DNA from: Paenibacillus terrigena DSM 21567
GTDB taxonomy: Bacteria; Bacillota; Bacilli; Paenibacillales; Paenibacillaceae
NCBI RefSeq assembly: GCF_000374845.1
Contig: NZ_KB895417.1
Location: 187,661 to 251,660, forward strand
Direction: 5' to 3'
DNA length: 64,000 nucleotides
The notes beneath the pieces were generated by a model. It saw only the letters and a list, made by a program, of their open reading frames with translations, was not told where the DNA came from and did not search any database. Positions 43,627-52,438 of this stretch are shown piece after piece. Positions within the stretch are counted from its first letter, which is position 1. Each line of letters begins with the position of its first letter. The translations under genes and the position numbers were made by a program.

Positions 43627-44062
43627 AAATAACTGCAAAAGTGCAGTTATTTCACTCGCAGAGGCACACCCTGCCCCAAATAACTGCAAAAGTTCAGTTA
43701 ATTCGCTTGCATTGGCTCTGCCTACCCAAAATAAATGCATTAATGCAGTTATTTCGCTCGCATTGGCTCTACCTACCCCGAATAACTGCAAAAGTGCAGT
43801 TAATTCGCTTCATTGGCTCTGCCTACCCGAAATAACTGTAATAATGCAGCTATTTCGCTCATAAAGGCACATCCCGCCCCAAATAACTGCAAAAGTGCAG
43901 TTATTTCGCTCGCAGAGGCGTTCCCCGCCCAAAATAACTGTATAACCGCAGTTAGTTCGCTTGCATTGGCTCTGCCTACCCGAAATAACTGTAATAATGC
44001 AGTTATTTAGCTCGTAAAGACACGCCCCACCGGAAATAACTGCAAAATTGCAGTTATTCCCC
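43627..44062. repeat. Array of nine palindromic repeats, 51-bp period
   Basis: Nine copies of an imperfect palindrome, ideal form AAATAACTGCA-AAAG-TGCAGTTATTT, begin (AATAACTG) at 43628, 43679, 43730, 43781, 43831, 43882, 43933, 43984 and 44035: steps of 51 except one of 50. Arms in copies 1, 6 and 9 pair almost perfectly; copies 5, 7 and 8 keep pairing through G-U. The loops differ (AAAG, TTAA, ATAA, AAAT). The 25-bp spacers fall in two families, one with GCATTGGCTCTGCCTACCC and one with CGCAGAGGC...CCCGCCCC. Because 51 is a multiple of 3, spurious repeat ORFs appear on both strands. The array fills the gap between eda and the hydrolase; function unknown. Confidence 0.95.
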
Positions 44063-44207
44063 GCACGAAACTGCTTCACGCAAGACTTGGAATACGCAGG
44101 AGACACTGGGCAGCTTTCTCACCGGGTTTTCATCACTTTTTTCTTCAAAACGGGGAACACTAGAGGTACTTTTAATTGGCATGAAAGTGCTGTCGGAGGT
44201 GCTTTGA

Positions 44208-45137
44208 ATGCAGGGAATAATGATCTTACAGGTAGCAATTCTTGTGGCGGCTCTCATACTTGTACTGGTGTGGTTGCTCGGGGTGAGAACGCAGACGCCG
44301 CTTCGACGTGTGAATGATGCATTACCGAAGCAGCATTATGAAGAGGTGAAGTTCCGTAGCAGCGACAAACAGTGCTGCGGATGGTTCATCCCGAGTCGTG
44401 ATGTCACGTCACAGGCGCATATGACGGCACCGACGATCATTGTTGTCCATGGCTGGGGTTCGAATCGCGCATATTCCCTACGGTATGTCGATCCCTTATA
44501 TGATGCCGGGTTCTCCGTCTTCCTGTTCGATGTTCGTTGTCATGGCGACAGTGAAGAAATTCCGGCATCCTCCTCCTATACGTTTCGTGATGATCTTCTG
44601 GCAGCCGTTGAATACGTGCGATCTAGGTCTGATGTTCAGCAGGATGCGATCGGCGTTGTTGGTCATTCTCTCGGTGGGTTGGGCGCAATTCTAGCCCTAG
44701 ATCTCGGTCTTTCCGTTCAAGCGGTTATCACCGATTCGATGCCTATACGACTTCGTACCGTGCTGCAATCGGAATGCAGCCGCATTCATGTCCCTATGTT
44801 TCCACTCGCTTATATGGTGATGTTCATCTGGCTGCTCCGTGCCCGGATCACGCCACAGCTGTTCAAGAAAATGAACGTCATCCATGTCCTCAATCGGAAT
44901 GCGCAGGGCGCGAAGATTCCTGTCTTCTTCATCCATTCTCGGCATGATGGGTTTATCCCACATTCAGAATTACAATACATTATTGATCATGTCAGCACGA
45001 AGGTCGAGCATTTATTCATTGATATTAAAGGTCACAGTTGTTCGGAGAAAGATCATCAATTCTGGGGGCATGTTATTCCATTTTTTCGACAGCATTTCCC
45101 TACGGCTTCGGAACACGGAATGGCTCAGAGGTCCTAA
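44208..45137 (+). CDS. Membrane-anchored alpha/beta hydrolase
   Basis: 309 residues. One N-terminal membrane helix (ILQVAILVAALILVLVWLLG) is followed by an alpha/beta hydrolase domain. TIIVVHGWGSNRA (about 75-87) is the oxyanion loop, GVVGHSLGGLGAILA (about 145-159) has the nucleophile Ser in GHSLGG, and the late HSRHDGFIP (Asp) and KGHSC (His) complete the triad. Relatives include YqkD-type serine hydrolases. The start follows GGAGGTG at about 7 nt. It stands just after the palindrome array with no terminator between that I can see. Confidence 0.9.
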   Translation: MQGIMILQVAILVAALILVLVWLLGVRTQTPLRRVNDALPKQHYEEVKFRSSDKQCCGWFIPSRDVTSQAHMTAPTIIVVHGWGSNRAYSLRYVDPLYDAGFSVFLFDVRCHGDSEEIPASSSYTFRDDLLAAVEYVRSRSDVQQDAIGVVGHSLGGLGAILALDLGLSVQAVITDSMPIRLRTVLQSECSRIHVPMFPLAYMVMFIWLLRARITPQLFKKMNVIHVLNRNAQGAKIPVFFIHSRHDGFIPHSELQYIIDHVSTKVEHLFIDIKGHSCSEKDHQFWGHVIPFFRQHFPTASEHGMAQRS

Positions 45138-45232
45138 TTTCTGGGATATAACGAAATTATAGGAACTTTTCTCCTCTTCAACCGTTTAACATGATATGTA
45201 AGGAAATATCTGGTATACGATTAGGAGGAGCG

Positions 45233-47587
45233 ATGACATTGAGGCAAAAGAAAAATCGCCAAGCGGTGCTGATTAGAAAAGCAGCTATTGCTACGACGCT
45301 TAGTGTATGTCTAATGCAACAAGTTGCAGCGGCTGAAGGTTACGGCGTAAATGAAAAGACGGTAAAAACAGACACTATTTCGGTTTCGGCAAGTAGTAAC
45401 ACCCAGGCCACAACGGACAAATTAGTGAAGAAAAACCCTGCCATTACCAAAGATCAGGCTGTAGCAAAGATCAGAGAATTTTTCCCCCAATTTAAAGATG
45501 CTGAGGTACAGTCCGTTACGTTAGGGGATCCGAATGTCTATCCGCCTCGCGATGAAATGGTCTGGACTATTCAATGGGAATATCAAGTAGGGAATCACGG
45601 TTACGGGTTCGGCAGTCGTGTCGATGCACTGACCGGTGAAATATTGCAGGTCGATTTCTCTCCATGGACGGATCTGAGCAGAGACAAGGTGAAATATCCA
45701 CCGACCTACACGAGAGAACAAGCGGAAGAACTCGTGAAAAAGCTAGTTGGGCGTGTAGCGCCAAACGTAGATATGCAGAAGCTGAAAGGGCAAGATTCAA
45801 CATATTATGATTACGGCACAAGCCTGTTTGGACCTACGCGTTATTCGTTCGCATATAACATCCCTGTAAATGGGCTGCCTTCGGAAGAAACGATTTACGT
45901 GTCCATCGATGGTGAAGGGAACATCTTCAGTTATTCCCGATCCAAATCGGAACAGAGCTATCCATCGGGGACTCCATCAATTACGCCAGAGAAAGCGAAA
46001 TCGTTGTATGCAGAGAGTTTGAAAATGGAGCTCGTCTATATGCCTGTGGGTGAGCCTTATGGTCCTTCGAAGGAAATGATGCTCGCCTATCAACCGACGA
46101 ATGTCCAATATGGTATTCTAGATGCGAAGAGCGGCAAATTTGTCGATGTGACAACCGGCAAAGAAGCGAATATGAAACCAAATACATATCAGAGTATTAC
46201 ACCAACAGCCAAGCAGTTTGCAGCGTATCAAGGTAGCGAGTTGACTAATGAGCAGGCAAAAGAAATTGCGTTGAACGTGATGAAGCCGCCTGCCGCTAAT
46301 ACGCGTACGAATCAGCATATACAGAATGATTGGTATGACCCGAAGGTGAAGATGTGGTACTTGTCGTGGGATAACCCTGCGGGGACGGGGCCAAATGGGG
46401 GATACGATAATCAATTTATCGCACGGATCCATGCAGCGACGGGTCAAATTCTAGCGATTGGCAATCCTTATAAGTCGTTCCGCAATGAGAATAAGGCGGA
46501 GAAGAAGAATCCGGAGATCAGCCTAGCGGACGCAGAGAAAAAAGCGAACTACTGGATCAATCTTCTCTATCCAGATGCAGCGGCAAATTTGAAACTGAGC
46601 ACCCCATCCAAAGAGCAGAATGTGCAGGATAATGGAGGATTTCACTTCGAGTACCAGCAATTTGTGGACGGTATTCCGGTGAACGTCAATAGCGTCCGAA
46701 TGGAGCTAGGCAGTCGTGGGGAGCTTGTGAATTATGAGACGTCGATCCAACCATTGAATCTAGAAGGCATGAAAGGTCTTAAGCCATCCATGTCTGCCGA
46801 AGAAGCGCGTTCTACGTATTTGGATCATCTGGGGATGGAACTTCGTTATTCACGTGTTGGGCCTTATGACTACATCAATGCAAACCCAACTATCAAATCA
46901 GAGCAAAGACTTGTCTATAGCCCAAAATTCAACCCAGAGAATGAGACTGTTCTAAACGCCATAACAGGTAAATTCGAAGCAGGCTGGTATAACGCAAGGA
47001 ATAACCAGGATGCGTTGAATGCTAAAGATATCCAAGGCACGACTTCGGAGGCTGCTTTCAAAAAATTGCTTCAGGCTGGCGTGTTGAAATCGGATGTCGA
47101 TGGGTTGGTGAAACCGAATGATAAGATCAAGCTCGGCGATTGGATACAATGGATCAGCAATGCGGTGCAGTCTTATGCGTCTAACCGTGATGATAAGCCG
47201 CTTTTCAAGGATATAACATCCGACAGCACTTATTATTCCTCTGTATCCTTCTTCATCTCCAAGGGATGGTTGAAGGGAAATCCATCCGAATTTCTGAGAC
47301 CTGAGACCGAATTAACCCGCGAACAACTTGCCGAATCGGTCTCTCGTATACTACAATACGAGCAACTAGCGAAATTCTTATCCAAAGATTTGGAAGTGAC
47401 GCAGTTGCAGGATGCCGCTGAGGTGCAGAACAAAGGTGTCGTTGCCCTTATGCTGAAATTAGGCATTATGAGCACGGACGGAGGCAAGTTCTATCCGAAA
47501 TCTACGGTCACACGTGCAGAAGCAGCGGAGACCATTATGAAGCTGGTTGAAATTCAGGGACGAATTGATTCTGAAATTCAACGATAG
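45233..47587 (+). CDS. S-layer-homology protein with YcdB/YcdC-type repeats
   Basis: 784 residues. A signal peptide (KKNRQAVLIRKAAIATTLSVCLMQQVAAA, cleaved near residue 33) is followed by several PepSY-like YcdB/YcdC repeats: ITKDQAVAKIREFFPQF, YTREQAEELVKKLVG, ITPEKAKSLYAESL, LTNEQAKEIALNVM, ISLADAEKKANYWIN and MSAEEARSTYLDHLG each start one unit and alternate with strands such as WTIQWEYQVG. The C-terminal 180 residues hold SLH modules (FKDITSDSTYYSSVSFFISKGWLKG and GVVALMLKLGIMSTDGGKFYPKSTVTRAEAAETI) that would bind wall polymers. ATG 45233 follows AGGAGG. It probably forms an operon with the next gene. Confidence 0.88.
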   Translation: MTLRQKKNRQAVLIRKAAIATTLSVCLMQQVAAAEGYGVNEKTVKTDTISVSASSNTQATTDKLVKKNPAITKDQAVAKIREFFPQFKDAEVQSVTLGDPNVYPPRDEMVWTIQWEYQVGNHGYGFGSRVDALTGEILQVDFSPWTDLSRDKVKYPPTYTREQAEELVKKLVGRVAPNVDMQKLKGQDSTYYDYGTSLFGPTRYSFAYNIPVNGLPSEETIYVSIDGEGNIFSYSRSKSEQSYPSGTPSITPEKAKSLYAESLKMELVYMPVGEPYGPSKEMMLAYQPTNVQYGILDAKSGKFVDVTTGKEANMKPNTYQSITPTAKQFAAYQGSELTNEQAKEIALNVMKPPAANTRTNQHIQNDWYDPKVKMWYLSWDNPAGTGPNGGYDNQFIARIHAATGQILAIGNPYKSFRNENKAEKKNPEISLADAEKKANYWINLLYPDAAANLKLSTPSKEQNVQDNGGFHFEYQQFVDGIPVNVNSVRMELGSRGELVNYETSIQPLNLEGMKGLKPSMSAEEARSTYLDHLGMELRYSRVGPYDYINANPTIKSEQRLVYSPKFNPENETVLNAITGKFEAGWYNARNNQDALNAKDIQGTTSEAAFKKLLQAGVLKSDVDGLVKPNDKIKLGDWIQWISNAVQSYASNRDDKPLFKDITSDSTYYSSVSFFISKGWLKGNPSEFLRPETELTREQLAESVSRILQYEQLAKFLSKDLEVTQLQDAAEVQNKGVVALMLKLGIMSTDGGKFYPKSTVTRAEAAETIMKLVEIQGRIDSEIQR

Positions 47588-47606
47588 TTCACAAGGGGGT
47601 TGAGTT

Positions 47607-48719
47607 GTGCCTCGATTCGCAAAGCATATTTTTAAAATTTTGTTCGCAAGTACGCTGAGTTTTGCGCTGATTGAAGTAATCAATAATCCTGTCACGGCGG
47701 CGGTGGATACGCCCACGGTGAATTCCATGGAAGGACTTACGAAGGAAATCTATCAGTCGATGCTGAACCGCGATACGGTCATGACTTACTCTATCAATGG
47801 GAGTGTATCCAAGTCCAAGATCGAGAAGGCATTGCAGGACGCCATTACAACGGATCCTTACGTTCAGTTTATGGTCCGTCAATATTCCTATCAATACAAA
47901 AGCTCGTTGCTATCATCGAGCATTACGATTTATATGGAGTACCGTGAGGACGCGGATCAGACGGCGTATGTGACAAGTACGGTGAAGCGTGTACTACCTA
48001 CAATCATTAACAAGAATATGAACGCGCATGAGAAAGTAAAAGCCATTCACGACTGGGTCGTCTTGAATTTGGCTTATGACACATCCCTGAAGAATGATAC
48101 AGCGTATTTGGGATTGAAAGAAGGCAAGACGGTCTGTCAAGGTTATGCCTTATTGACATATCGGATGCTGAAGGAAGCGGGAATTACGAATCGGATTGCC
48201 GAAGGAAAGGCCGGGGGGCAACTGCATGCATGGAATGTCGTGAACCTCGATGGCAAGTGGTATCACCTGGATACGACTTGGGATGACCCTGTTCCGGACC
48301 AGAAGGGCAAAGTTAGCTATAATTATTATTTGCGTACAGATAAGCAGCTTAGAGCGGATCATCAGTGGACGAAGGTATATCCTGCAGCGGCTGAGTCTTA
48401 TGACATGACACTAGAACGGCTGAAGAAGGATGATCAGAGCCGCAGTGCATTCTATACCAAGCTGGAGACTGACCTGAATTATATTTACTTGAATCCGGAG
48501 AACATTGTCTCTTCCGTGAAGGCACTATCTGTGAAGATTGAGAAGGCTGTGCGTGCAGGGGATTCATCGGTAAAAATACGCTACACACGCAAGGCAACAC
48601 TATCTGATGACCTCAGTAAAGCGCTGCAAGATATAAGCGGATTCGAAGGGTCCATTCGATACAGCTACCGTGATTTTGAGAATACGGGTGATATTTTGCT
48701 CGAAATAACTCTGAAATAA
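47607..48719 (+). CDS. Secreted transglutaminase-like protein
   Basis: 370 residues with an N-terminal signal-like segment (HIFKILFASTLSFALIEVI) and a transglutaminase-like cysteine-protease core. KTVCQGYALLTYRMLKEAG (about 172-190) carries the nucleophile Cys, LHAWNVVNLDGKWYHLDTTWDDP (about 208-230) the His and Asp. Such domains cleave or crosslink peptides at the cell surface. GTG 47607 follows AAGGGGG. It lies 19 nt after the SLH gene, so both likely act on the envelope together. The mature protein has no membrane anchor other than the N-terminus. Confidence 0.85.
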   Translation: MPRFAKHIFKILFASTLSFALIEVINNPVTAAVDTPTVNSMEGLTKEIYQSMLNRDTVMTYSINGSVSKSKIEKALQDAITTDPYVQFMVRQYSYQYKSSLLSSSITIYMEYREDADQTAYVTSTVKRVLPTIINKNMNAHEKVKAIHDWVVLNLAYDTSLKNDTAYLGLKEGKTVCQGYALLTYRMLKEAGITNRIAEGKAGGQLHAWNVVNLDGKWYHLDTTWDDPVPDQKGKVSYNYYLRTDKQLRADHQWTKVYPAAAESYDMTLERLKKDDQSRSAFYTKLETDLNYIYLNPENIVSSVKALSVKIEKAVRAGDSSVKIRYTRKATLSDDLSKALQDISGFEGSIRYSYRDFENTGDILLEITLK

Positions 48720-48733
48720 AAGGAATAGATTCC

Positions 48734-50005
48734 GTGTTTAATCGTTCAGTCAGAAATTTAGTATTCGGTCAGACGTTGTCCAATCTCGCTGATGTAATGG
48801 CGACAATTACGATCGTTACGCTCATGTATCATATTAGTAATTCGGTAACGTATACTGCACTTGTTCCACTAGTAAGAATGATCAGTCAGAGTATTAGCGG
48901 GCTCATCTCGCCGCTCCTGCTTGATCGTTATCCATTAACGTTTTTATTAAAAAGCTCTCAATTCCTGCAGTTCATTTTGTTCTGTATCATTGGCTGGTAT
49001 GCGTGGCAGTCGCTTAGTCCAGAGACGCTCTGGGTAATGCTCCTCCTCATTATGGTCTGGGCATTCCTTGACGGTTGGACCTCGCCAGCTACTAGTGCCC
49101 TCATTCCGAGGCTGCTCGACAATTCCGAGCATGTCTTGAAGGCGAATGGCGTGTTCGGAACAGCCAATCAAATCGTTCAGCTCGCAGGCTGGGCCGGTGG
49201 TGCCATCGTGTTCAATTGGCTCGGGGGACCTTACACCCTGCTTAGTATCGCGGTGATGTACTTCTTTGCGTTCCTCATGACTTCGATGGTGCATGAACCG
49301 AAGCGGAAGAGCGAGAAAAAGTCGGCATCGGATGTTGAATCTAAGGAGGCGCCTAAAGCAGGCGCTTGGCAGCGTCTTCGTGAGGGCTGGCTGATCATCT
49401 GGTCACGTCCTGCGCTTCGGTCGCTAGCCATCATGGATTTCTTAGAAGGGTTAGCAGGTTCGGTCTGGGCAGGCGCATTCTTGTTAGCTTACGTGAAGAC
49501 TGTGCTTCACCGCGATGAGACGTGGTGGGGGTATATCAATGTCTCCTACTTTATCGGTGCGATTATTGGCGGTCTGTGTATTGTTGCGATCAGTTCATGG
49601 TTGAACCGCAACCGCTTCGGTGCCATGATGATCGGAATGATCGGGTACGGTGTGTTGACCCTGATTTTCGGATATATGACGAGCGCTTGGATTGCTCTAG
49701 CACTCGCATTATTTATGGGTCCGCTTGTTGAAATGCGTACGGTAGCCGTTACGACGATCAGACAGCTTAGCGTGGAAGAAGAGCTGCTGCCGAAGGTGCT
49801 CGCAGCGATGTCTACGCTCAATACGTTTATTTTTGGCATATCGGTGGTTGTGCTTGGGGTTCTCTCGGATCTGTTCGGGATTGCAGCCATCTACGTTATT
49901 TGCGGGTTATTAAGCTTAGTGGCAACGGGTATTGGTTACTTGTATCGTCAATCGTTCAATGAGCTGCAGCCTCAGCAAGCCGCTCCAATGAATCGGTCCT
50001 TATAG
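48734..50005 (+). CDS. MFS transporter
   Basis: 423 residues with about 12 membrane helices and a longer, charged central cytoplasmic loop (EPKRKSEKKSASDVESKEAPKAG, about 190-212, cut here as key part KRKSEKKSASDVE). FNRSVRNLVFGQTLSNLADVMATITIVTLMY is the typical start of the macrolide-efflux/MefA-like branch. GTG 48734 follows AAAGGA. It starts 14 nt after the transglutaminase-like gene and ends inside a terminator. Substrate unknown. Confidence 0.88.
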   Translation: MFNRSVRNLVFGQTLSNLADVMATITIVTLMYHISNSVTYTALVPLVRMISQSISGLISPLLLDRYPLTFLLKSSQFLQFILFCIIGWYAWQSLSPETLWVMLLLIMVWAFLDGWTSPATSALIPRLLDNSEHVLKANGVFGTANQIVQLAGWAGGAIVFNWLGGPYTLLSIAVMYFFAFLMTSMVHEPKRKSEKKSASDVESKEAPKAGAWQRLREGWLIIWSRPALRSLAIMDFLEGLAGSVWAGAFLLAYVKTVLHRDETWWGYINVSYFIGAIIGGLCIVAISSWLNRNRFGAMMIGMIGYGVLTLIFGYMTSAWIALALALFMGPLVEMRTVAVTTIRQLSVEEELLPKVLAAMSTLNTFIFGISVVVLGVLSDLFGIAAIYVICGLLSLVATGIGYLYRQSFNELQPQQAAPMNRSL

Positions 50006-50019
50006 GGCCGATTTTTTTG
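49991..50019 (+). terminator. Intrinsic terminator overlapping MFS stop codon
   Basis: AATCGGTCC (49991-49999) pairs with GGGCCGATT (one G-U), followed by seven T. The left arm encodes the last residues of the transporter. Confidence 0.8.
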
Positions 50020-50115
50020 TGCCGTTGTGGCTTAATTCATAGCGAATTGGAAACGATAGGGGGAGAATAATTAGGCTAAACGGTACATCTTAGAGAGGAG
50101 CAAGACGTAGAACAA

Positions 50116-51540
50116 ATGAATAGCATCGAACAGAAAAAGCTACGCTGGTACAACGTTGCCTTAATCGCCTTCGTGTCAGTATGGGGATTCGGGAATGTTG
50201 TTAACAACTATGCAAACCAGGGACTAACGGTTATTACATCATGGATTCTGATTATCGCGTTATATTTCGTTCCTTATGCGCTGATGGTCGGCCAAATGGG
50301 CTCTACCTTCAAGGAGGGGAAAGGCGGTGTCAGCAGCTGGATCAAAGAAACGATGGGTCCAACCGTTGCTTTTTTCGCCGCATGGACGTATTGGGTGGTT
50401 CACGTGCCATATTTGGCCCAGAAGCCGCAAGGGATTCTGATCGCACTGGGTTGGGCATTTACAGGGACGGGTGGATTGACGTCGAAATATTCTCCCATTC
50501 TCATTCAAACGGCGTGTCTTGTCGTCTTCCTGATATTCTTATGGATTGCATCTTATGGGCTTGCTTCCTTGAAGCGGATCGGCACGATCGCAGGCCTTGC
50601 AGTCTTCATTATGTCACTGCTGTACATACTGCTTGCCATTACAGCTCCAGCCTTGACGGGGGCGAAGATTGCGACGGCAAATATTACGTTCAAGACCTTT
50701 ATTCCTGACTTTAATTTCGCCTACTTCACGACGATCTCCATGCTCGTCTTCGCGGTTGGCGGAGCGGAGAAAATCTCCCCTTACGTCAATCAGACGCGTA
50801 ATCCGGCACGAGAATTCCCGCGGGGGATGATTGCACTAGCAATTATGGTTGCGATCTGTGCCTTGCTCGGCTCCTTCGCGATGGGACTGATGTTCGACTC
50901 GAACAACATTCCAGCCGACCTGAAGATGAACGGACAGTATTATGCCTTCCAGATCCTTGGGGGATATTACGGACTCGGCAACGGTCTCATGATTCTGTAT
51001 GCGATCGCGAATACGCTCGCGCAGATCTCGGCCCTCGCGTTCTCCATTGACGCGCCGCTTAAAGTATTATTGAGCGATGCGGACCGCAGGTACATCCCGG
51101 AGGGCTTAATGAAGACCAATTCCCGCGGCACACCGGTGAATGGCTATATAATGACAGGGATCTTGGTCGGGATTCTGATTATCATTCCGGCGCTCGGGAT
51201 CGGAAACATGAATTCCCTCTACAACTGGCTGCTTGACCTCAATTCCATCGTCATGCCGCTTCGTTACTTATTCGTCTTCCTTGCTTTCATGGCGCTCATG
51301 AAGGCGGCGGATAAGTTCAAGTCGGAATACCAATTTGTCAAAAATAAAACATGGGGTTTCATCATCGGTCTATGGTGCTTTATCTTCACTGCATTCGCCT
51401 GTATTATGGGGATGTTCCCAAAGGTTGAAGCCTATACCAGCGAATGGTACTTCCAATTCATTATGAACATTGTAACGGCTTGTCTCTTGATTGCGTTAGG
51501 GTTGGTCCTTCCGCAGATCGCGAAGATGCGCCGGCGGTAA
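50116..51540 (+). CDS. APC-family amino acid permease
   Basis: 474 residues with 12 or so membrane helices. The first helix region WYNVALIAFVSVWGFGNVVNNYANQGLT carries the broken-helix Gly-rich substrate site, and GGAEKISPYVNQTRNPAREFPRGM (about 213-236) is the conserved cytoplasmic loop of the glutamate:GABA antiporter/YjeM-like branch. Energy coupling is by proton or amino-acid exchange. The GAGAGGAG ribosome site is rather far (about 15 nt) from ATG 50116. Single-gene unit with a terminator after it. Confidence 0.9.
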   Translation: MNSIEQKKLRWYNVALIAFVSVWGFGNVVNNYANQGLTVITSWILIIALYFVPYALMVGQMGSTFKEGKGGVSSWIKETMGPTVAFFAAWTYWVVHVPYLAQKPQGILIALGWAFTGTGGLTSKYSPILIQTACLVVFLIFLWIASYGLASLKRIGTIAGLAVFIMSLLYILLAITAPALTGAKIATANITFKTFIPDFNFAYFTTISMLVFAVGGAEKISPYVNQTRNPAREFPRGMIALAIMVAICALLGSFAMGLMFDSNNIPADLKMNGQYYAFQILGGYYGLGNGLMILYAIANTLAQISALAFSIDAPLKVLLSDADRRYIPEGLMKTNSRGTPVNGYIMTGILVGILIIIPALGIGNMNSLYNWLLDLNSIVMPLRYLFVFLAFMALMKAADKFKSEYQFVKNKTWGFIIGLWCFIFTAFACIMGMFPKVEAYTSEWYFQFIMNIVTACLLIALGLVLPQIAKMRRR

Positions 51541-51554
51541 GAATGAAGAGGAGA

Positions 51555-51585
51555 AAGACGCTTCCGCGTAAGGGGCGTCTTTTTT
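51555..51585 (+). terminator. Intrinsic terminator after permease
   Basis: AAGACGC (51555-51561) pairs with GCGTCTT (51575-51581), followed by TTTTTATA. Confidence 0.75.
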
Positions 51586-51642
51586 ATAAGTTGCCATTCA
51601 CGCTTTGACCTGCAATGATGATCTGTGAAGGAGCGTGATCTT

Positions 51643-52395
51643 ATGAATAGCAAGGAACGGTTCTCGAACCGGGTCGATACGTATGTGTTGTACCGTCCGA
51701 GTTATCCGCAAGCAGTCATGGATTATTTGTACGGTGTCATTGGATTGAAACAGGATTGTGTTGTAGCGGACGTCGGTGCAGGGACAGGGATTTTCTCCAA
51801 GCTTCTCTTGGATCGAGGGAGTCAAGTGATTGCAGTCGAGCCGAATAAGGAGATGCGTGAAGCAGCCGAGAAGGACCTTGGCGGAGAGTCGAATTACCGT
51901 GCCGTGCCAGGGTCGGCAGAAGAGACAGGGCTACCGGACCATTCTGTCGATTTTATAGTCTGTGCGCAATCGTTCCACTGGTTCGATCGGGCGGCAGCGC
52001 GGGTAGAGTTCCAGCGTATTCTGAAGCCGAATGGAAAAATCGTTCTGATCTGGAACAATCGACTGACGCAGGGGACGCCATTTCGGGAAGAATATGATCA
52101 GTTTCTACATACGTTCGGTACGGATTATAAGACGGTGACGCAGAAAAATATTACGCCTGATGCATTGGTGCAATTTTTCGAAACAGGGGATATGCAGATC
52201 GGAAGATTCCCGAATCATCAATTATTCGATTTAGAAGGGCTAGCGGGACGAGTTTTATCTTCCTCTTACATTCCCGTACCAGGGGATCCGAGCTACGATG
52301 CGATGATGGATGCCCTGCGTGAATTATTTGAACGTAACGAACAGGGTGGTCAAGTGTCCTTCGATTATGAGACAGAAGTGTTCTGGGGATCCTAA
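51643..52395 (+). CDS. Class I SAM-dependent methyltransferase
   Basis: 250 residues. The SAM-binding loop VVADVGAGTGIFSKLLLDRG (about 40-59), acidic end of strand 2 (VIAVEPNKEM) and FIVCAQSFHWFDRAAARVEFQRILKPNGKIVLIWNN (about 105-140) are the methyltransferase type 11 pattern; SFHWF is frequent in this subgroup. Start 51643 follows AAGGAG by 9 nt, preferred over 51625. The substrate is unknown. It is convergent with the GyrB-like regulator, with a strong hairpin between. Confidence 0.9.
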   Translation: MNSKERFSNRVDTYVLYRPSYPQAVMDYLYGVIGLKQDCVVADVGAGTGIFSKLLLDRGSQVIAVEPNKEMREAAEKDLGGESNYRAVPGSAEETGLPDHSVDFIVCAQSFHWFDRAAARVEFQRILKPNGKIVLIWNNRLTQGTPFREEYDQFLHTFGTDYKTVTQKNITPDALVQFFETGDMQIGRFPNHQLFDLEGLAGRVLSSSYIPVPGDPSYDAMMDALRELFERNEQGGQVSFDYETEVFWGS

Positions 52396-52404
52396 TCAGT
52401 CCAG

Positions 52405-52438
52405 AAGAGCAGGGTACCTCGTACCCTGCTCTTTTTTG
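52405..52438 (+). terminator. Intrinsic terminator after methyltransferase
   Basis: AAGAGCAGGGTAC (52405-52417) pairs perfectly with GTACCCTGCTCTT (52421-52433) around a 3-nt loop, then a T run. Confidence 0.9.

Noticed and set aside
43627-44062. CRISPR array
   Set aside because: Period and copy number look superficially right, but the repeat itself varies, spacers belong to two shared families rather than being unique, and no cas gene is present.
43577-44106. ORFs of about 95 codons on both strands inside the 51-bp repeat array
   Set aside because: They exist because 51 is a multiple of three; they lack good ribosome sites, run over a terminator hairpin, and the periodic peptide simply mirrors the DNA repeat.
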